NCBI RefSeq assembly: GCF_011043525.1
Contig: NZ_JAAKGO010000006.1
Location: 186,001-250,000, forward strand
Reading direction: 5' to 3'
Source: Sphingobacterium sp. SGG-5
GTDB lineage: Bacteria; Bacteroidota; Bacteroidia; Sphingobacteriales; Sphingobacteriaceae
Length of the DNA stretch: 64,000 nt
In this document: positions 34,831-44,018 of the stretch, piece by piece
Position numbering within the stretch: the first letter of the stretch is position 1
How the letters are laid out: every line of letters begins with the position of its first letter
Position numbers and translations under genes: made by a program
Notes under the pieces: model-generated
What the model was told of the DNA's origin: nothing
Seen by the model: only the letters and a program-made list of their open reading frames with translations
The model's database searches: none

Positions 34831-34862
34831 CCTAGTACGATTTCCAATGCTGTGCGATTTAT
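34831..34862 (+). promoter_or_regulatory. Putative ECF-sigma promoter of the second fecR-susCD genes
   Basis: Second copy of the element with GTACGATTT and TGCTGTGCGAT, 27 of 32 bases identical to the one before the GH20-like gene (32478-32509). It ends 21 bases before the FecR TTG start codon. Its position mirrors that of the other element in the first sigma system. Confidence 0.55.
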
Positions 34863-34883
34863 GTAAATAAAAGCATACAACAA

Positions 34884-36092
34884 TTGGATAAGCAACGATT
34901 AATAGACCTCATTCGGAAACGCCAACAGGGGATATGCTCTGATGCTGAAAATGCTGAGCTGTATGAGCTCATGCAAAATCCAGAGATAGAAGAGGAAGTT
35001 CTGCTGCTTTGGGATAAATTGCATGAAGATAAGTCTATGGACATCTCGGCAGAGGAAAGTAATAGGCTGTATCGACGGATATTGTCCCGGTGGGAAGTGC
35101 GCGATGTGTTGAAAGCTAATTCCCAGCAGCTTATGTGGCAGAGGTTTCGAAAGGTTGCTGCGATAGCAGCTGTGCTTTTAATTTGTTGGGGTGCGTACCT
35201 TATCGTTTTTCAGTCCAATTCCGGACCAAGAGAAGCTTTTTCGGAGGTGGAAAAAACGCAAGCAGAAGTGTCGCCCGGTAGCAACAAAGCTCGGGTTGTG
35301 TTTGAAGACGGAACGTATCAGGAGCTTGGAGGAGCATCAACGGCAGGTTTAAAAGAAAATCGGTTTTTTACGGTAGGTAATGATGCTGATGGGATTGTTT
35401 ACCACGAACAATCTGGAATGGGGGGACAGACAAGTCAAATACATACTTTAATCACACCAATTGGTGGCGAATATGCCGTTCGATTGGCGGATGGTACCCA
35501 AGTCTGGCTAAATGCAAACTCCAAGTTGAAATATCCTGTCTCGTTCAGCGGTTCAAGCATGCGGGAAGTCGAGTTAGAGGGGGAGGCTTATTTTGATGTT
35601 GCGAAATTGGAGATCAACAATAAACGGGTTCCGTTTGTCGTAAAATCAAAAGGCCAAATTTTAGAAGTACTGGGCACGGAATTCAATGTGAATACTTTTA
35701 GAAACCGAATAATCACCACATTAATAGAAGGAAGTGTCAAGGTTTCCGTTGATAGCGAGTCTCTAGGACAACCCCATGTCCTTAAACCTAATGATCAGCT
35801 AATTTATGATGCATCATCGAAAAAGGTAAAAATTGCACAGATAGATCCATATTATGTAACAGCATGGAAAAGTGGAGATTTTGCGTTCGACAATGTACCA
35901 TTGAAAGATGTCATGGAAGATATTGCCAGATGGTATGACATCGGTGTAGAATATAAGTCAGAAGTAGATGACGTACGATTTTCAGGAAAGGTGTCTAAGT
36001 TTGAGGATATTGAAACGCTACTTCGGACGATAGAATGGACGGGATCTGTAAAACTACAATTGAGTGGAAGGAGGGTAATAGTCATGAAATAA
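34884..36092 (+). CDS. FecR-family anti-sigma factor, second system
   Basis: This 402-residue protein begins with an apparent TTG codon; an upstream ATG is followed at once by a stop, and no ATG lies nearby in frame. It has a membrane segment near residues 90-112 (VAAIAAVLLICWGAYLIVF), a FecR domain (TPIGGEYAVRLADGTQVWLN, GEAYFDVAKLEI) and a C-terminal DUF4974-like end (IARWYDIGVEYKSEVDDVRF, FSGKVSKFEDIETLLRTIEW). It should hold the second sigma inactive and receive a signal from the STN domain of the SusC downstream. The weak TTG start may keep anti-sigma levels low. Confidence 0.93.
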   Translation: MDKQRLIDLIRKRQQGICSDAENAELYELMQNPEIEEEVLLLWDKLHEDKSMDISAEESNRLYRRILSRWEVRDVLKANSQQLMWQRFRKVAAIAAVLLICWGAYLIVFQSNSGPREAFSEVEKTQAEVSPGSNKARVVFEDGTYQELGGASTAGLKENRFFTVGNDADGIVYHEQSGMGGQTSQIHTLITPIGGEYAVRLADGTQVWLNANSKLKYPVSFSGSSMREVELEGEAYFDVAKLEINNKRVPFVVKSKGQILEVLGTEFNVNTFRNRIITTLIEGSVKVSVDSESLGQPHVLKPNDQLIYDASSKKVKIAQIDPYYVTAWKSGDFAFDNVPLKDVMEDIARWYDIGVEYKSEVDDVRFSGKVSKFEDIETLLRTIEWTGSVKLQLSGRRVIVMK

Positions 36093-36110
36093 GAAACCGC
36101 CATAAAAATA

Positions 36111-36133
36111 GGAGGTGTTACCAGCACCCCCTA
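36111..36133 (+). repeat. Inverted repeat (hairpin) between fecR and susC, copy 2
   Basis: AGGAGGTG and CACCCCCT pair over 7 of 8 positions around a 7-base loop, TTACCAG. Stem length, loop length, the ACCA in the loop and the distance to susC (65 bases) match the hairpin at 5763-5785. No U-run follows. Conservation between two otherwise divergent systems suggests a real RNA element. Confidence 0.6.
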
Positions 36134-36198
36134 ATAAATTAGTCAAATAGACTAGCGATTGAAACTAACGTGTTAAATTATAAATCAACCGAATACAA

Positions 36199-39100
36199 AT
36201 GTATAAAAAAAATTGGTTGGGCATATTGCTATGGGAAATATGCCGTACGAAAATAAATCCGGTAGTAATGAAGCTATCCTTAGCCCTCCCTTTTCTACTC
36301 GCGGCAACACTGCAGGTCAGTGCATCTGCTATTGGACAAGAAGTTACCCTTCAGCGAAAAAATGTCAAGTTAGACTATGTGCTCCGGGAGCTGCAGAAGC
36401 AGACCGGGTATAATATCCTCTTCGATCAACGCATTATTCCTGCTTCTGCAAGGGTAAACCTGAATTATAAAGATGCACAACTCAACAAGGTGCTTAACGA
36501 AGTGCTGGCGCCTTTTGGGATTAAATATAAGCAGACGGGAAAAAATATCGTTTTGAACAAAGAGGCGTCCATAAAGCCGCTTCCGATACATCAGCAGGAT
36601 CGGATCAGAGGGAAAGTTCAAGATACAAATGGTGCACCGATTTCGGGCGTTACTATACGCCTTAATGATAGTATGAGCGAAGGCGCCTTGACGGGACAAA
36701 ATGGAGATTTTTCTATTCTTGCCAGTTCAAAAGATAGACTTACATTTTCCTATATCGGTAAAGAGTCGGTCACGATTACTGTGGGAGATAGAAAGGAGTT
36801 GCTGATTGTACTTCGCGATCAAACAGTTGTCATGGATGATCTGGTCGTGGTTGCTTACGGTCAGCAGAAAAAGAGAAATCTGACCGGGTCTGTTGTTTCG
36901 GTGGGCAGTGATGAGATTGAAAAAACAACGCTTCAAGATCCGATTTCCATTTTGCAGGGTCGAGCGCCAGGGGTACAGATTACATCCAATTCCGGAGCTC
37001 CGGGTGGGGAAATGACGATCCGCGTCCGGGGGAACTCTTCGCTCAATGCAGGAAATAATCCCTTGTTTGTAGTGGATGGAGTACCGATAGAGTCTAATTC
37101 TTTGTCTTCTTTGAATGGATCGGAAAATTTCGGGCTAAACCCATTAGCCGATATCAATCCCGCTGATATTGCTTCGATTGAGATCCTTAAAGATGCGGCG
37201 TCAACAGCCATCTATGGTTCGCGTGCCGCTAACGGTGTGGTACTGATAACGACCAAGCGGGGGGCAGAGGGTAAGGCGCAGGTAACGGCCAATTTTATGA
37301 CAGGCGTAAGTTCGATTACCCGTCATCTGAGCGTGTTGAACGCTAGTCAATATCGTGCAGCGGTACTCGATTCGTACTATAATATGGACAATTTTGAAGA
37401 ACCTTATTGGACGGTGCTTGATTCCTTAAACCCATCCAACAATGGTGATATCGACTGGCAGCGCGAATTGTTGCGATCTGCCGGGCAATATAAAGTAGAT
37501 TTGGCTATTCGTGGCGGTAGTGACAAGGTGCAGTATGCGTGGAGCAATTCGTTTTTGGATCAGGATGGTATTATTATCAGTAATAATTACAAGCGTATAA
37601 CCTCGCGGTTGAATGTCGATTTTGACGTAACGGATTGGTTGACAATCGGACAGAGCTTGGCCTATACAAACGCGACGAATCATCGTATAAATGCGGGCGG
37701 AGTAGGGAACTTAAGCGTCATCCGTGAACTCCTGGTCCGACCCCCGGTCATGTCCATGTATTTTCCGGACGGATCATTGAATGGTTATCAATTGGGGAGG
37801 CGTAATCCGGTAGGAATAGCTATGCACGCAACGCATTACAATAAGAGTCATCGTCTTATTGGGAGTGAATATATAGATTTCAAAATTCTGGATGGACTGA
37901 GTTTTCGGAGTAACCTGCATTTTGATCTGATTACGATGAAGGAGGATGAGTTTATGCCGTCAATATTGGATTATAGGGAAGGCTATAATACGGGAGGCGT
38001 AAGAAACACGAACAATATTACTTGGGCGAATGAGAATATCTTGCGGTACAATAAAGTGTTTAATGCGGACCACAATTTTGGTGCATTACTCGGATTTAGT
38101 CTGCAGGACTGGCGCTATGAACGTACCGGCTTGGATGGAATGTTTTTTCCGAGTGATGATATCAGGACACTAAATGCCGCGAGCGTAATTTCCAACAAAG
38201 ATTCAGATGGGGAGGATATCAATGCAGTTGGGGAGAGTGCCATGCTTTCCTATTTTGGCCGGATGTCGTATGATTATATGGGAAAATACCTGGCGGAAGT
38301 AAATCTAAGGGCTGACGGTTCTTCGCGGTTTGGCCGGGATAAACGATTCGGGTTCTTTCCCTCGGCTTCAGTAGGATGGCGTTTTTCGGACGAGGCTTTT
38401 TTTAACAACGTAAGAAATATCATAAATGATGGTAAACTACGCTTTAGCATGGGTAGTACCGGAAATCATTCTATTGGTAACTATACCGCTCAAGGCGAGT
38501 TTTTAGTTGGGCTCAATTATTTAGATTATTCGGGCGCTGCACCTACGGTCATGCCCAATGCTGCCCTCACTTGGGAAACCACAACGCAATACAATGGCGG
38601 AATAGACTTATCATTTTTAGCAAATAGAATTACATTGAATGCCGACTATTATATAAAAAATACACGGAATTTGCTCTATAGTGTTCCTATTCCCACCACA
38701 ACAGGGTTTGGTACAATCACCCAGAATATCGGTAACATCCAAAACAAGGGCGTAGAGTTTTTGCTATCCACCAAAAATTTAGTGGGCAACTTCGAGTGGA
38801 CGACAAACTTTAACATCAGTGCAAATAGAAATAGAATCGTGTCGCTTCCGAAGGAGTTGCTTACCAACGGCTATATTCAGAATGGCACCTACCATATATT
38901 GAAAGAGGGGGAGCCCATTGGAATATTCTATGGATGGAGATTTGATGGGGTTTATGCCCGTGATGAAGATAACGTGCAAGCGGTTACGAATGGCTTATCA
39001 GGACCCTTGTTTAAAGGAGGAGACCCGATTTGGCATGACCTCAATGGAGACAAGGTCATCAATCAAGATGACAGACAGATTATTGGTAACGCCGAGCCTA

Positions 39101-39594
39101 CATTCTTTGGAGGGTTTTCCAACGATTTCAGCTATAAGAATTTTTCACTAAATGTACTGTTGCAGTATGCCTATGGAAATGATATATATAGCGAGATCAA
39201 TCATCAGCGGAATTCTATCGTCCGGTACAACAACCTTTCTACAGATGCGCTGAGAAGGTGGCGTAAGCAGGGCGATATTACAGATTATCCGCGGCCAGTG
39301 AGGGATGACCCTATGCAGAGTGATAGCCGGGTGCAGAGTCGGTGGGTGGAAGATGGGTCCTACATTAAACTGAAAAATGTTAACCTTCGTTACCGTTTCC
39401 CATCTACGCTGGTCAATAAGATAAGACTGAGAAGCCTGGATGCTTTCGTCAGCGGCACGAATCTGATTACGTGGACGAAATATACAGGATTCGATCCCGA
39501 TGTCAATTCCTATGCAGGATTGCGGGTCGGTGTGGACGAAGGGGCCTATCCACAGAGCCGTACGTTTGTTTTTGGTTTGAATATAGGTCTTTAA
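36199..39594 (+). CDS. SusC/RagA-family TonB-dependent receptor with STN domain, second system
   Basis: This 1131-residue protein has an N-terminal leader with MKLSLALPFLLAATLQVSAS, an STN domain (about 48-115, LDYVLRELQKQTGYNILFDQ), a carboxypeptidase-regulatory-like domain (about 137-205, IRGKVQDTNGAPISGVTIRL), a plug with VVVAYGQQKKRNLTGSVVSV and LQGRAPGVQITSNSGAPGGE, and a barrel ending FVFGLNIGL. It works with the SusD encoded 21 bases downstream to import a glycan different from that of the first system. The start at 36199 gives the usual long leader of STN-containing SusC proteins. Confidence 0.95.
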   Translation: MYKKNWLGILLWEICRTKINPVVMKLSLALPFLLAATLQVSASAIGQEVTLQRKNVKLDYVLRELQKQTGYNILFDQRIIPASARVNLNYKDAQLNKVLNEVLAPFGIKYKQTGKNIVLNKEASIKPLPIHQQDRIRGKVQDTNGAPISGVTIRLNDSMSEGALTGQNGDFSILASSKDRLTFSYIGKESVTITVGDRKELLIVLRDQTVVMDDLVVVAYGQQKKRNLTGSVVSVGSDEIEKTTLQDPISILQGRAPGVQITSNSGAPGGEMTIRVRGNSSLNAGNNPLFVVDGVPIESNSLSSLNGSENFGLNPLADINPADIASIEILKDAASTAIYGSRAANGVVLITTKRGAEGKAQVTANFMTGVSSITRHLSVLNASQYRAAVLDSYYNMDNFEEPYWTVLDSLNPSNNGDIDWQRELLRSAGQYKVDLAIRGGSDKVQYAWSNSFLDQDGIIISNNYKRITSRLNVDFDVTDWLTIGQSLAYTNATNHRINAGGVGNLSVIRELLVRPPVMSMYFPDGSLNGYQLGRRNPVGIAMHATHYNKSHRLIGSEYIDFKILDGLSFRSNLHFDLITMKEDEFMPSILDYREGYNTGGVRNTNNITWANENILRYNKVFNADHNFGALLGFSLQDWRYERTGLDGMFFPSDDIRTLNAASVISNKDSDGEDINAVGESAMLSYFGRMSYDYMGKYLAEVNLRADGSSRFGRDKRFGFFPSASVGWRFSDEAFFNNVRNIINDGKLRFSMGSTGNHSIGNYTAQGEFLVGLNYLDYSGAAPTVMPNAALTWETTTQYNGGIDLSFLANRITLNADYYIKNTRNLLYSVPIPTTTGFGTITQNIGNIQNKGVEFLLSTKNLVGNFEWTTNFNISANRNRIVSLPKELLTNGYIQNGTYHILKEGEPIGIFYGWRFDGVYARDEDNVQAVTNGLSGPLFKGGDPIWHDLNGDKVINQDDRQIIGNAEPTFFGGFSNDFSYKNFSLNVLLQYAYGNDIYSEINHQRNSIVRYNNLSTDALRRWRKQGDITDYPRPVRDDPMQSDSRVQSRWVEDGSYIKLKNVNLRYRFPSTLVNKIRLRSLDAFVSGTNLITWTKYTGFDPDVNSYAGLRVGVDEGAYPQSRTFVFGLNIGL

Positions 39595-39615
39595 TATTTT
39601 ATAAAAAATAAGAAG

Positions 39616-40998
39616 ATGAAAAATAATGTGATAAAACTGATAGCTCTCTTTTCTGTGCTATTGATAGGTTCCTGTTCTTTCTTGGACAAAGAGCCGGTCA
39701 CGAGCTTTTCCGCACAAGGCTTTTATAAAACGGTGAGTGATGCACAAGCTGGGGTATATGGGATATATAATGGTTTGCAGTCTGCACTCCGCATCAATTT
39801 TGCGTATTGGGGAGAGGGAAGAGCGGACAATATAGAAACCAATCAGACAGGAGACCCTTCTGCATTGCACGGCAATAACTTAACAAGTATTATTGCCTCA
39901 TCGAATACCAACACTTCCGCCAATTGGACAAATCTTTATCGAGTAATTAGCCGAGCGAATTATGCGATAAAGTATATTCCGGAAGTTTTTGAGAATGAAA
40001 CAGCGTTAAGAAACCAGTTGCTTGGGCAAGCAAGAGCTTTGCGCGCAATTGCTTATTTCTACTTAGTCAGGGTCTGGGGAGATGTGCCCTATACATTAGA
40101 GCCTTATGAAAGTGTAGATCAGGACTTATTCTCTATAAGAACAGATAAGGAGATTATTCTGAAACAGATCGTAGATGATCTTCTCTATGCTTCGGAATAC
40201 TGTTCGCCTGGATACGGAGGTGAACGGGATCGGGTTTTGATTACCCAAGGGGGTGCCAACGGTCTGTTGACACAGGTGTACATGTGGCGTAAGCAGTATG
40301 AAGAGGCCATAGCAGCAGCGGAGCTTGTATTGGATAATCCGTTGTACTCCTTGGTCTCGATCGGCAATTGGAACAATATGTTTTCCGCAGGCTTGAGTAC
40401 TGAGAGCATATTCGAGGTGGGTTACAACGAAACGCAGACGAATATGATGCGTGTTCTGTATGCGCAGGGTAATGATGCACAGTATTTCCCGAGCGAAAAA
40501 TTTATGACCTCTTTCGAAGATGGTGATTTACGTAAACCAAAGATTTGGGATAATGCCCAGATACCTCCACGGAAAATATGGAAATTTTTTGGCGAAGGCT
40601 TTAATGACGAAAGTCCTGATCCCTCTCAGAATAACATTATTTTGGTGCGACTGGCTGATATCATGTTGCTGAAAGCGGAGGCACATGCTCGTCTAGGCGA
40701 AGCGGATCTGGCCTTGCCTCTGTTGAACAGAATCCGAAACCGTGCAGGACTTGCCTCATTGGATCAGGATGAAGCAGAGCAGCTATATGGTACAGTAGAG
40801 GATGCGGTTATGCATGAAAGATCGATAGAGCTTTGCTACGAGGGGCATCGTTGGTTTGACCTCGTGCGAACAGATAAAGCAATAGAGGTTATGGGACCGA
40901 TCAACGAATTGACCGATCCCGACAATATCCTCTGGCCAATACATGAGGATGCGATCAATCGTAATCCGGGTCTGGAACAAAATGAGTTTTACAAATAA
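39616..40998 (+). CDS. RagB/SusD-family outer-membrane lipoprotein, second system
   Basis: This 460-residue protein has a lipoprotein signal (LFSVLLIGSCSFLDKEP, Cys near 20). SusD motifs follow: FYKTVSDAQAGVYGIYNGLQ, QARALRAIAYFYLVRVWGDV, VRLADIMLLKAEAHARLGEA and ERSIELCYEGHRWFDLVRTD. It forms the surface lid of the SusC transporter encoded just upstream. It is shorter than the first SusD and clearly of a different subgroup. Confidence 0.95.
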   Translation: MKNNVIKLIALFSVLLIGSCSFLDKEPVTSFSAQGFYKTVSDAQAGVYGIYNGLQSALRINFAYWGEGRADNIETNQTGDPSALHGNNLTSIIASSNTNTSANWTNLYRVISRANYAIKYIPEVFENETALRNQLLGQARALRAIAYFYLVRVWGDVPYTLEPYESVDQDLFSIRTDKEIILKQIVDDLLYASEYCSPGYGGERDRVLITQGGANGLLTQVYMWRKQYEEAIAAAELVLDNPLYSLVSIGNWNNMFSAGLSTESIFEVGYNETQTNMMRVLYAQGNDAQYFPSEKFMTSFEDGDLRKPKIWDNAQIPPRKIWKFFGEGFNDESPDPSQNNIILVRLADIMLLKAEAHARLGEADLALPLLNRIRNRAGLASLDQDEAEQLYGTVEDAVMHERSIELCYEGHRWFDLVRTDKAIEVMGPINELTDPDNILWPIHEDAINRNPGLEQNEFYK

Positions 40999-41034
40999 TC
41001 CGATGCACCGGCATGGATAATAAGATAATTTATT

Positions 41035-42501
41035 ATGCAAACGAAAAGAACTTTAAAAGGATTTTTAGCAGCTTGCGTCGCGGTACTCTTCTGGATGGCG
41101 AGCTGTGAGGTTCAGGAAAATTTTAAATATGAACCTTCTGGAGTAACCGGGAAACTGGATATGACAGCGTGGGAGTTTATCCAGACAAATGATGATTTTG
41201 AGCAGCTGGAAAGTGCGATTATACGAGCGGGCCTCCAAAACCTCTATCAAAATGAGGAGAGGACATTCATTATTCCCAACAATACGGCTTTCAATACCTA
41301 CCTGCAAAGTGGTGGCTACAGTTCGATAGACGATATTCCATTGCCGATTCTGCGCAATATGTTGCGGTATCATATTGTCAAGGGCCGTGCTATTTTTACG
41401 GATCCCAATATTGCCCGGGATGTGCCGGTCGCCTATGAGACCGAAAATGGACAGAATATGTTTCTATCCCGTAACAATAATTATATAGGCTTGATTAATC
41501 AGGGAACCTCACGGCAGTGGGAAATCCGGACGTCCAATCTGGAGCCGACCAATGGCGTGATGCATGCGGTCAATTATATTGTCTATTTTTCAGCTCCAGC
41601 CGTGGACAATAGCGAAGACCCTACGCTTCTTAGAGATACAATCTATGTGTTGCACGATTCTTATGTGGCTGGGCATTCCCCTGGTGATTCAGATAATAGT
41701 ACGACAAATTACGGTACAGCAACCACACTCCGGCCTAAAAGATTACCCGCTAGTGGTAGTGTTGATGGAAACGGTACTTATGATCGTAAAGCATACCTTA
41801 TGTTCGATACAGATGATTTTGACAAAACAGGTATCCTTGTGGATATGACCGTCAAATTGGCGGTATCATTTGGTCGTGGTGGCTATGCCGTAGAGCTTTA
41901 CAACGTGCCGGATAACAATTGGACGGAAACTACGATTACATTTGCCAATGCACCGGCGCCTGAAGGGGGACGAATCGCATTTGCACCAAGTGTGAATGGA
42001 GCGTCTGCTATGAGCTTTGATATCACTGATTTTTATAAAAATCAGTCACCCAGTGGTCGGATTTCTTTTATGTTGGATACCGAGCCTTGGGCAAACGGAA
42101 CAGATGACTTTGCATCAAAGGAGCATGCTACGCTAGCTCCACCTATGCTTATAGCAACATTGGCGACAGGGCAGAACGTGTTGGTTGTAGAGACCAACGA
42201 GCAAGCGACTGTTCTTAACGGAGGATCTTTTGTGCTAAATGATGATATATTGAAAGTATCCGGGGCGGAAGCTTCCGATATTATTTATACGATAGAAACG
42301 GGCCCGGCAAAAGGATGGCTTGTCCGGGGCGCAGATATACTTGGTCAGGGTGGACAATTCACGCAAGCTGATATTCAGTCGTTGAGTCTGCTTTATATCC
42401 ATGATGGGGAGAGTAGTGGCGAGGATACCTTGGTGCTGTCGGCGAAAGATCGGACAGGTGTTGAACTTGAAGGAATAGAGGTCAAGATTAATATTCAATG
42501 A
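41035..42501 (+). CDS. Surface lipoprotein with FAS1, DNRLRE-like and CSPG-like domains
   Basis: The 488-residue product has a lipobox (VLFWMASC, Cys near 24). Reading the sequence, three parts follow. The first, about 40-185, is fasciclin-like (FIQTNDDFEQLESAIIRAGL, TFIIPNNTAFNTYLQ, LRYHIVKGRAIF). The second, about 200-375, resembles a DNRLRE/CBM96-type beta-sandwich (NYGTATTLRPKRL, KAYLMFDTDDFDKTG, NWTETTITFANAPAPEG). The third, about 380-488, looks like a CSPG/cadherin-like repeat (GPAKGWLVR, FTQADIQSLSLLYIHDGESS). It probably binds the glycan at the cell surface next to SusCD. The layout is unusual, and the domain calls rest on motif recognition. Confidence 0.75.
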   Translation: MQTKRTLKGFLAACVAVLFWMASCEVQENFKYEPSGVTGKLDMTAWEFIQTNDDFEQLESAIIRAGLQNLYQNEERTFIIPNNTAFNTYLQSGGYSSIDDIPLPILRNMLRYHIVKGRAIFTDPNIARDVPVAYETENGQNMFLSRNNNYIGLINQGTSRQWEIRTSNLEPTNGVMHAVNYIVYFSAPAVDNSEDPTLLRDTIYVLHDSYVAGHSPGDSDNSTTNYGTATTLRPKRLPASGSVDGNGTYDRKAYLMFDTDDFDKTGILVDMTVKLAVSFGRGGYAVELYNVPDNNWTETTITFANAPAPEGGRIAFAPSVNGASAMSFDITDFYKNQSPSGRISFMLDTEPWANGTDDFASKEHATLAPPMLIATLATGQNVLVVETNEQATVLNGGSFVLNDDILKVSGAEASDIIYTIETGPAKGWLVRGADILGQGGQFTQADIQSLSLLYIHDGESSGEDTLVLSAKDRTGVELEGIEVKINIQ

Positions 42502-42504
42502 TAG

Positions 42505-43269
42505 ATGATACAGTATCTTATAAATAGGTTTAAAATATTTTTTAGCGTAGCTATATTGTTCAGTTCATGTTCGTCCTCGGGGGAAACGGATATTCCTCCG
42601 CCTATATCGACGGATCGAATTATTGAATTCTCGGGCTACGAATGGATTGTGCGCACATCCAATGATAATAAGGTAGGACCGGGGCCGAATTATTTTTCTG
42701 ATTCGGAGGATAACGTCTGGGTCGATGATGATGGCCGATTACACCTGAAGATTGTTCGGATAGGAGGGACATGGTATTGCTCCGGTGTAATTTTGAAAAA
42801 GCCGCTGGGCTATGGTAAGTATGTATTCTATGTGGGCAATGATGTCAGTAAATTGGATCAAAATATCGTAGCTGGTCTCTTTACCTACTTTAATGATGAA
42901 GAGGAGATCGATATTGAATTTTCAAGATGGTCAGATCCGGATAATGAGGACTCACAATTTGCTGTACAGCCTTCACATTTGGTGGGGAATAAGGTGCGTT
43001 ATAATTTGGATCTTCTCACGGAATATTCCACACATGCCTTCAATTGGCAATCGGATAGGATCGAATTTGTCAGTCTTCAGGGGCACGGACTTGCGGTTAA
43101 TGGCGATAATCTTATTCATGAGTGGACATATCGCGGAGATAACATTCCACCAAATAGAACGGCAGAACGGTTGCGGATGAATTTATGGCTATTTAGAGGC
43201 CAAGTTCCTTCCGATAGCAAGACATATGAAATGATTATTGATAAGTTTGAATTTATCAAGGAGAATTAG
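42505..43269 (+). CDS. GH16-like lipoprotein
   Basis: This 254-residue lipoprotein (signal ending LFSSC) carries the GH16 active-site pattern in NDEEEIDIEFSRW near residues 134-138 (Glu, Asp, Glu spaced E-x-D-x-E). Upstream, GYGKYVFYVGND is the strand that usually precedes it, and FNWQSDRIEFVS and RLRMNLWLF follow, as in beta-jelly-roll GH16 enzymes. It would cut a beta-linked polysaccharide (laminarin-, lichenan-, agar- or porphyran-like) at the cell surface. The family call is good; the substrate cannot be read off. It starts three bases after the previous gene stops and ends the second system, followed by a strong terminator. Confidence 0.78.
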   Translation: MIQYLINRFKIFFSVAILFSSCSSSGETDIPPPISTDRIIEFSGYEWIVRTSNDNKVGPGPNYFSDSEDNVWVDDDGRLHLKIVRIGGTWYCSGVILKKPLGYGKYVFYVGNDVSKLDQNIVAGLFTYFNDEEEIDIEFSRWSDPDNEDSQFAVQPSHLVGNKVRYNLDLLTEYSTHAFNWQSDRIEFVSLQGHGLAVNGDNLIHEWTYRGDNIPPNRTAERLRMNLWLFRGQVPSDSKTYEMIIDKFEFIKEN

Positions 43270-43273
43270 AAAG

Positions 43274-43307
43274 AAGCCTTGCAGGTTTTATAACCTGCAA
43301 GGCTTTT
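43274..43307. terminator. Bidirectional intrinsic terminator
   Basis: AAGCCTTGCAGGTT pairs perfectly with AACCTGCAAGGCTT around a 4-base loop, with T-runs on both strands. It separates the plus-strand GH16-like gene from the minus-strand response regulator. Confidence 0.9.
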
Positions 43308-43312
43308 AAATT

Positions 43313-43999
43313 TTAGCTAACCAGTAACTTGTAGCCCTTTCCGTGTACATTTACAATCTCGACATTCGGGTCCTCTTTTAGGTATTTCCGGAGTTTACTT
43401 AAGAAGACATCCATACTGCGCCCGGTAAAGTAGTTGTCATCGTGCCAGATTTTTATCAAGGCTTCCTCACGTGTAAGTACGTCATTCTTTTTCAAACATA
43501 AAAGACGTAAAAGTTCGGCTTCTTTTGTAGATAGCTTTTGCTGCTGACCTTTGTAGGTAATGATCTGGCTGGTGTAGTCGAAAAAATAATCGCCGATTTC
43601 GAACTTGTCGGCAAGTTCTTCCTCCTTTTCTTTTGAAACACGTTTTAGGAGCGCTTGGATACGTAGTAAAAGCTCTTCCACGCGGAATGGCTTGGTAATA
43701 TAATCGTCGCCACCCAACTCAAAAGCCTGTGTTTTATCTTCCATCATACCTTTTGCAGTCGCAAAAATGATAGGTATTGTATCGTCCATCTTACGAATAT
43801 CTTTACCTAAGGAGAATCCATCTTTCTTAGGCATCATGACGTCGAGAATACAAAGGTCAAAATGATTTTTACGGAACTGTTCAAGTGCTTGGTCACCATC
43901 TTGTGCTAATACCACCTCATATTTACCTTTTAATTCCAAGTAATCTTTTAGTAGTTCGCCTAGATTAGGATCATCTTCCGCGAGTAATATTTTTTGCAT
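43313..43999 (-). CDS. OmpR/PhoB-family response regulator (RprY-like)
   Basis: This 228-residue DNA-binding regulator has a receiver domain with acidic residues at AEDDPNLGE and the phospho-accepting Asp near 53 in DLCILDVMMPKKDG, the FATAKG switch region and DYITKPFRVEELL Lys. A winged-helix output domain follows (LSTKEAELLRLLCLKKNDVL, GRSMDVFLSKLRKYLKEDP). It is encoded 19 bases after the histidine kinase gene on the same strand and is its partner. The pair resembles RprXY of Bacteroides. There is no sign that it controls the sugar loci. Confidence 0.93.
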   Translation of the reverse strand: MQKILLAEDDPNLGELLKDYLELKGKYEVVLAQDGDQALEQFRKNHFDLCILDVMMPKKDGFSLGKDIRKMDDTIPIIFATAKGMMEDKTQAFELGGDDYITKPFRVEELLLRIQALLKRVSKEKEEELADKFEIGDYFFDYTSQIITYKGQQQKLSTKEAELLRLLCLKKNDVLTREEALIKIWHDDNYFTGRSMDVFLSKLRKYLKEDPNVEIVNVHGKGYKLLVS

Positions 44000-44018
44000 A
44001 ACTGAACTCGTTTAATTA

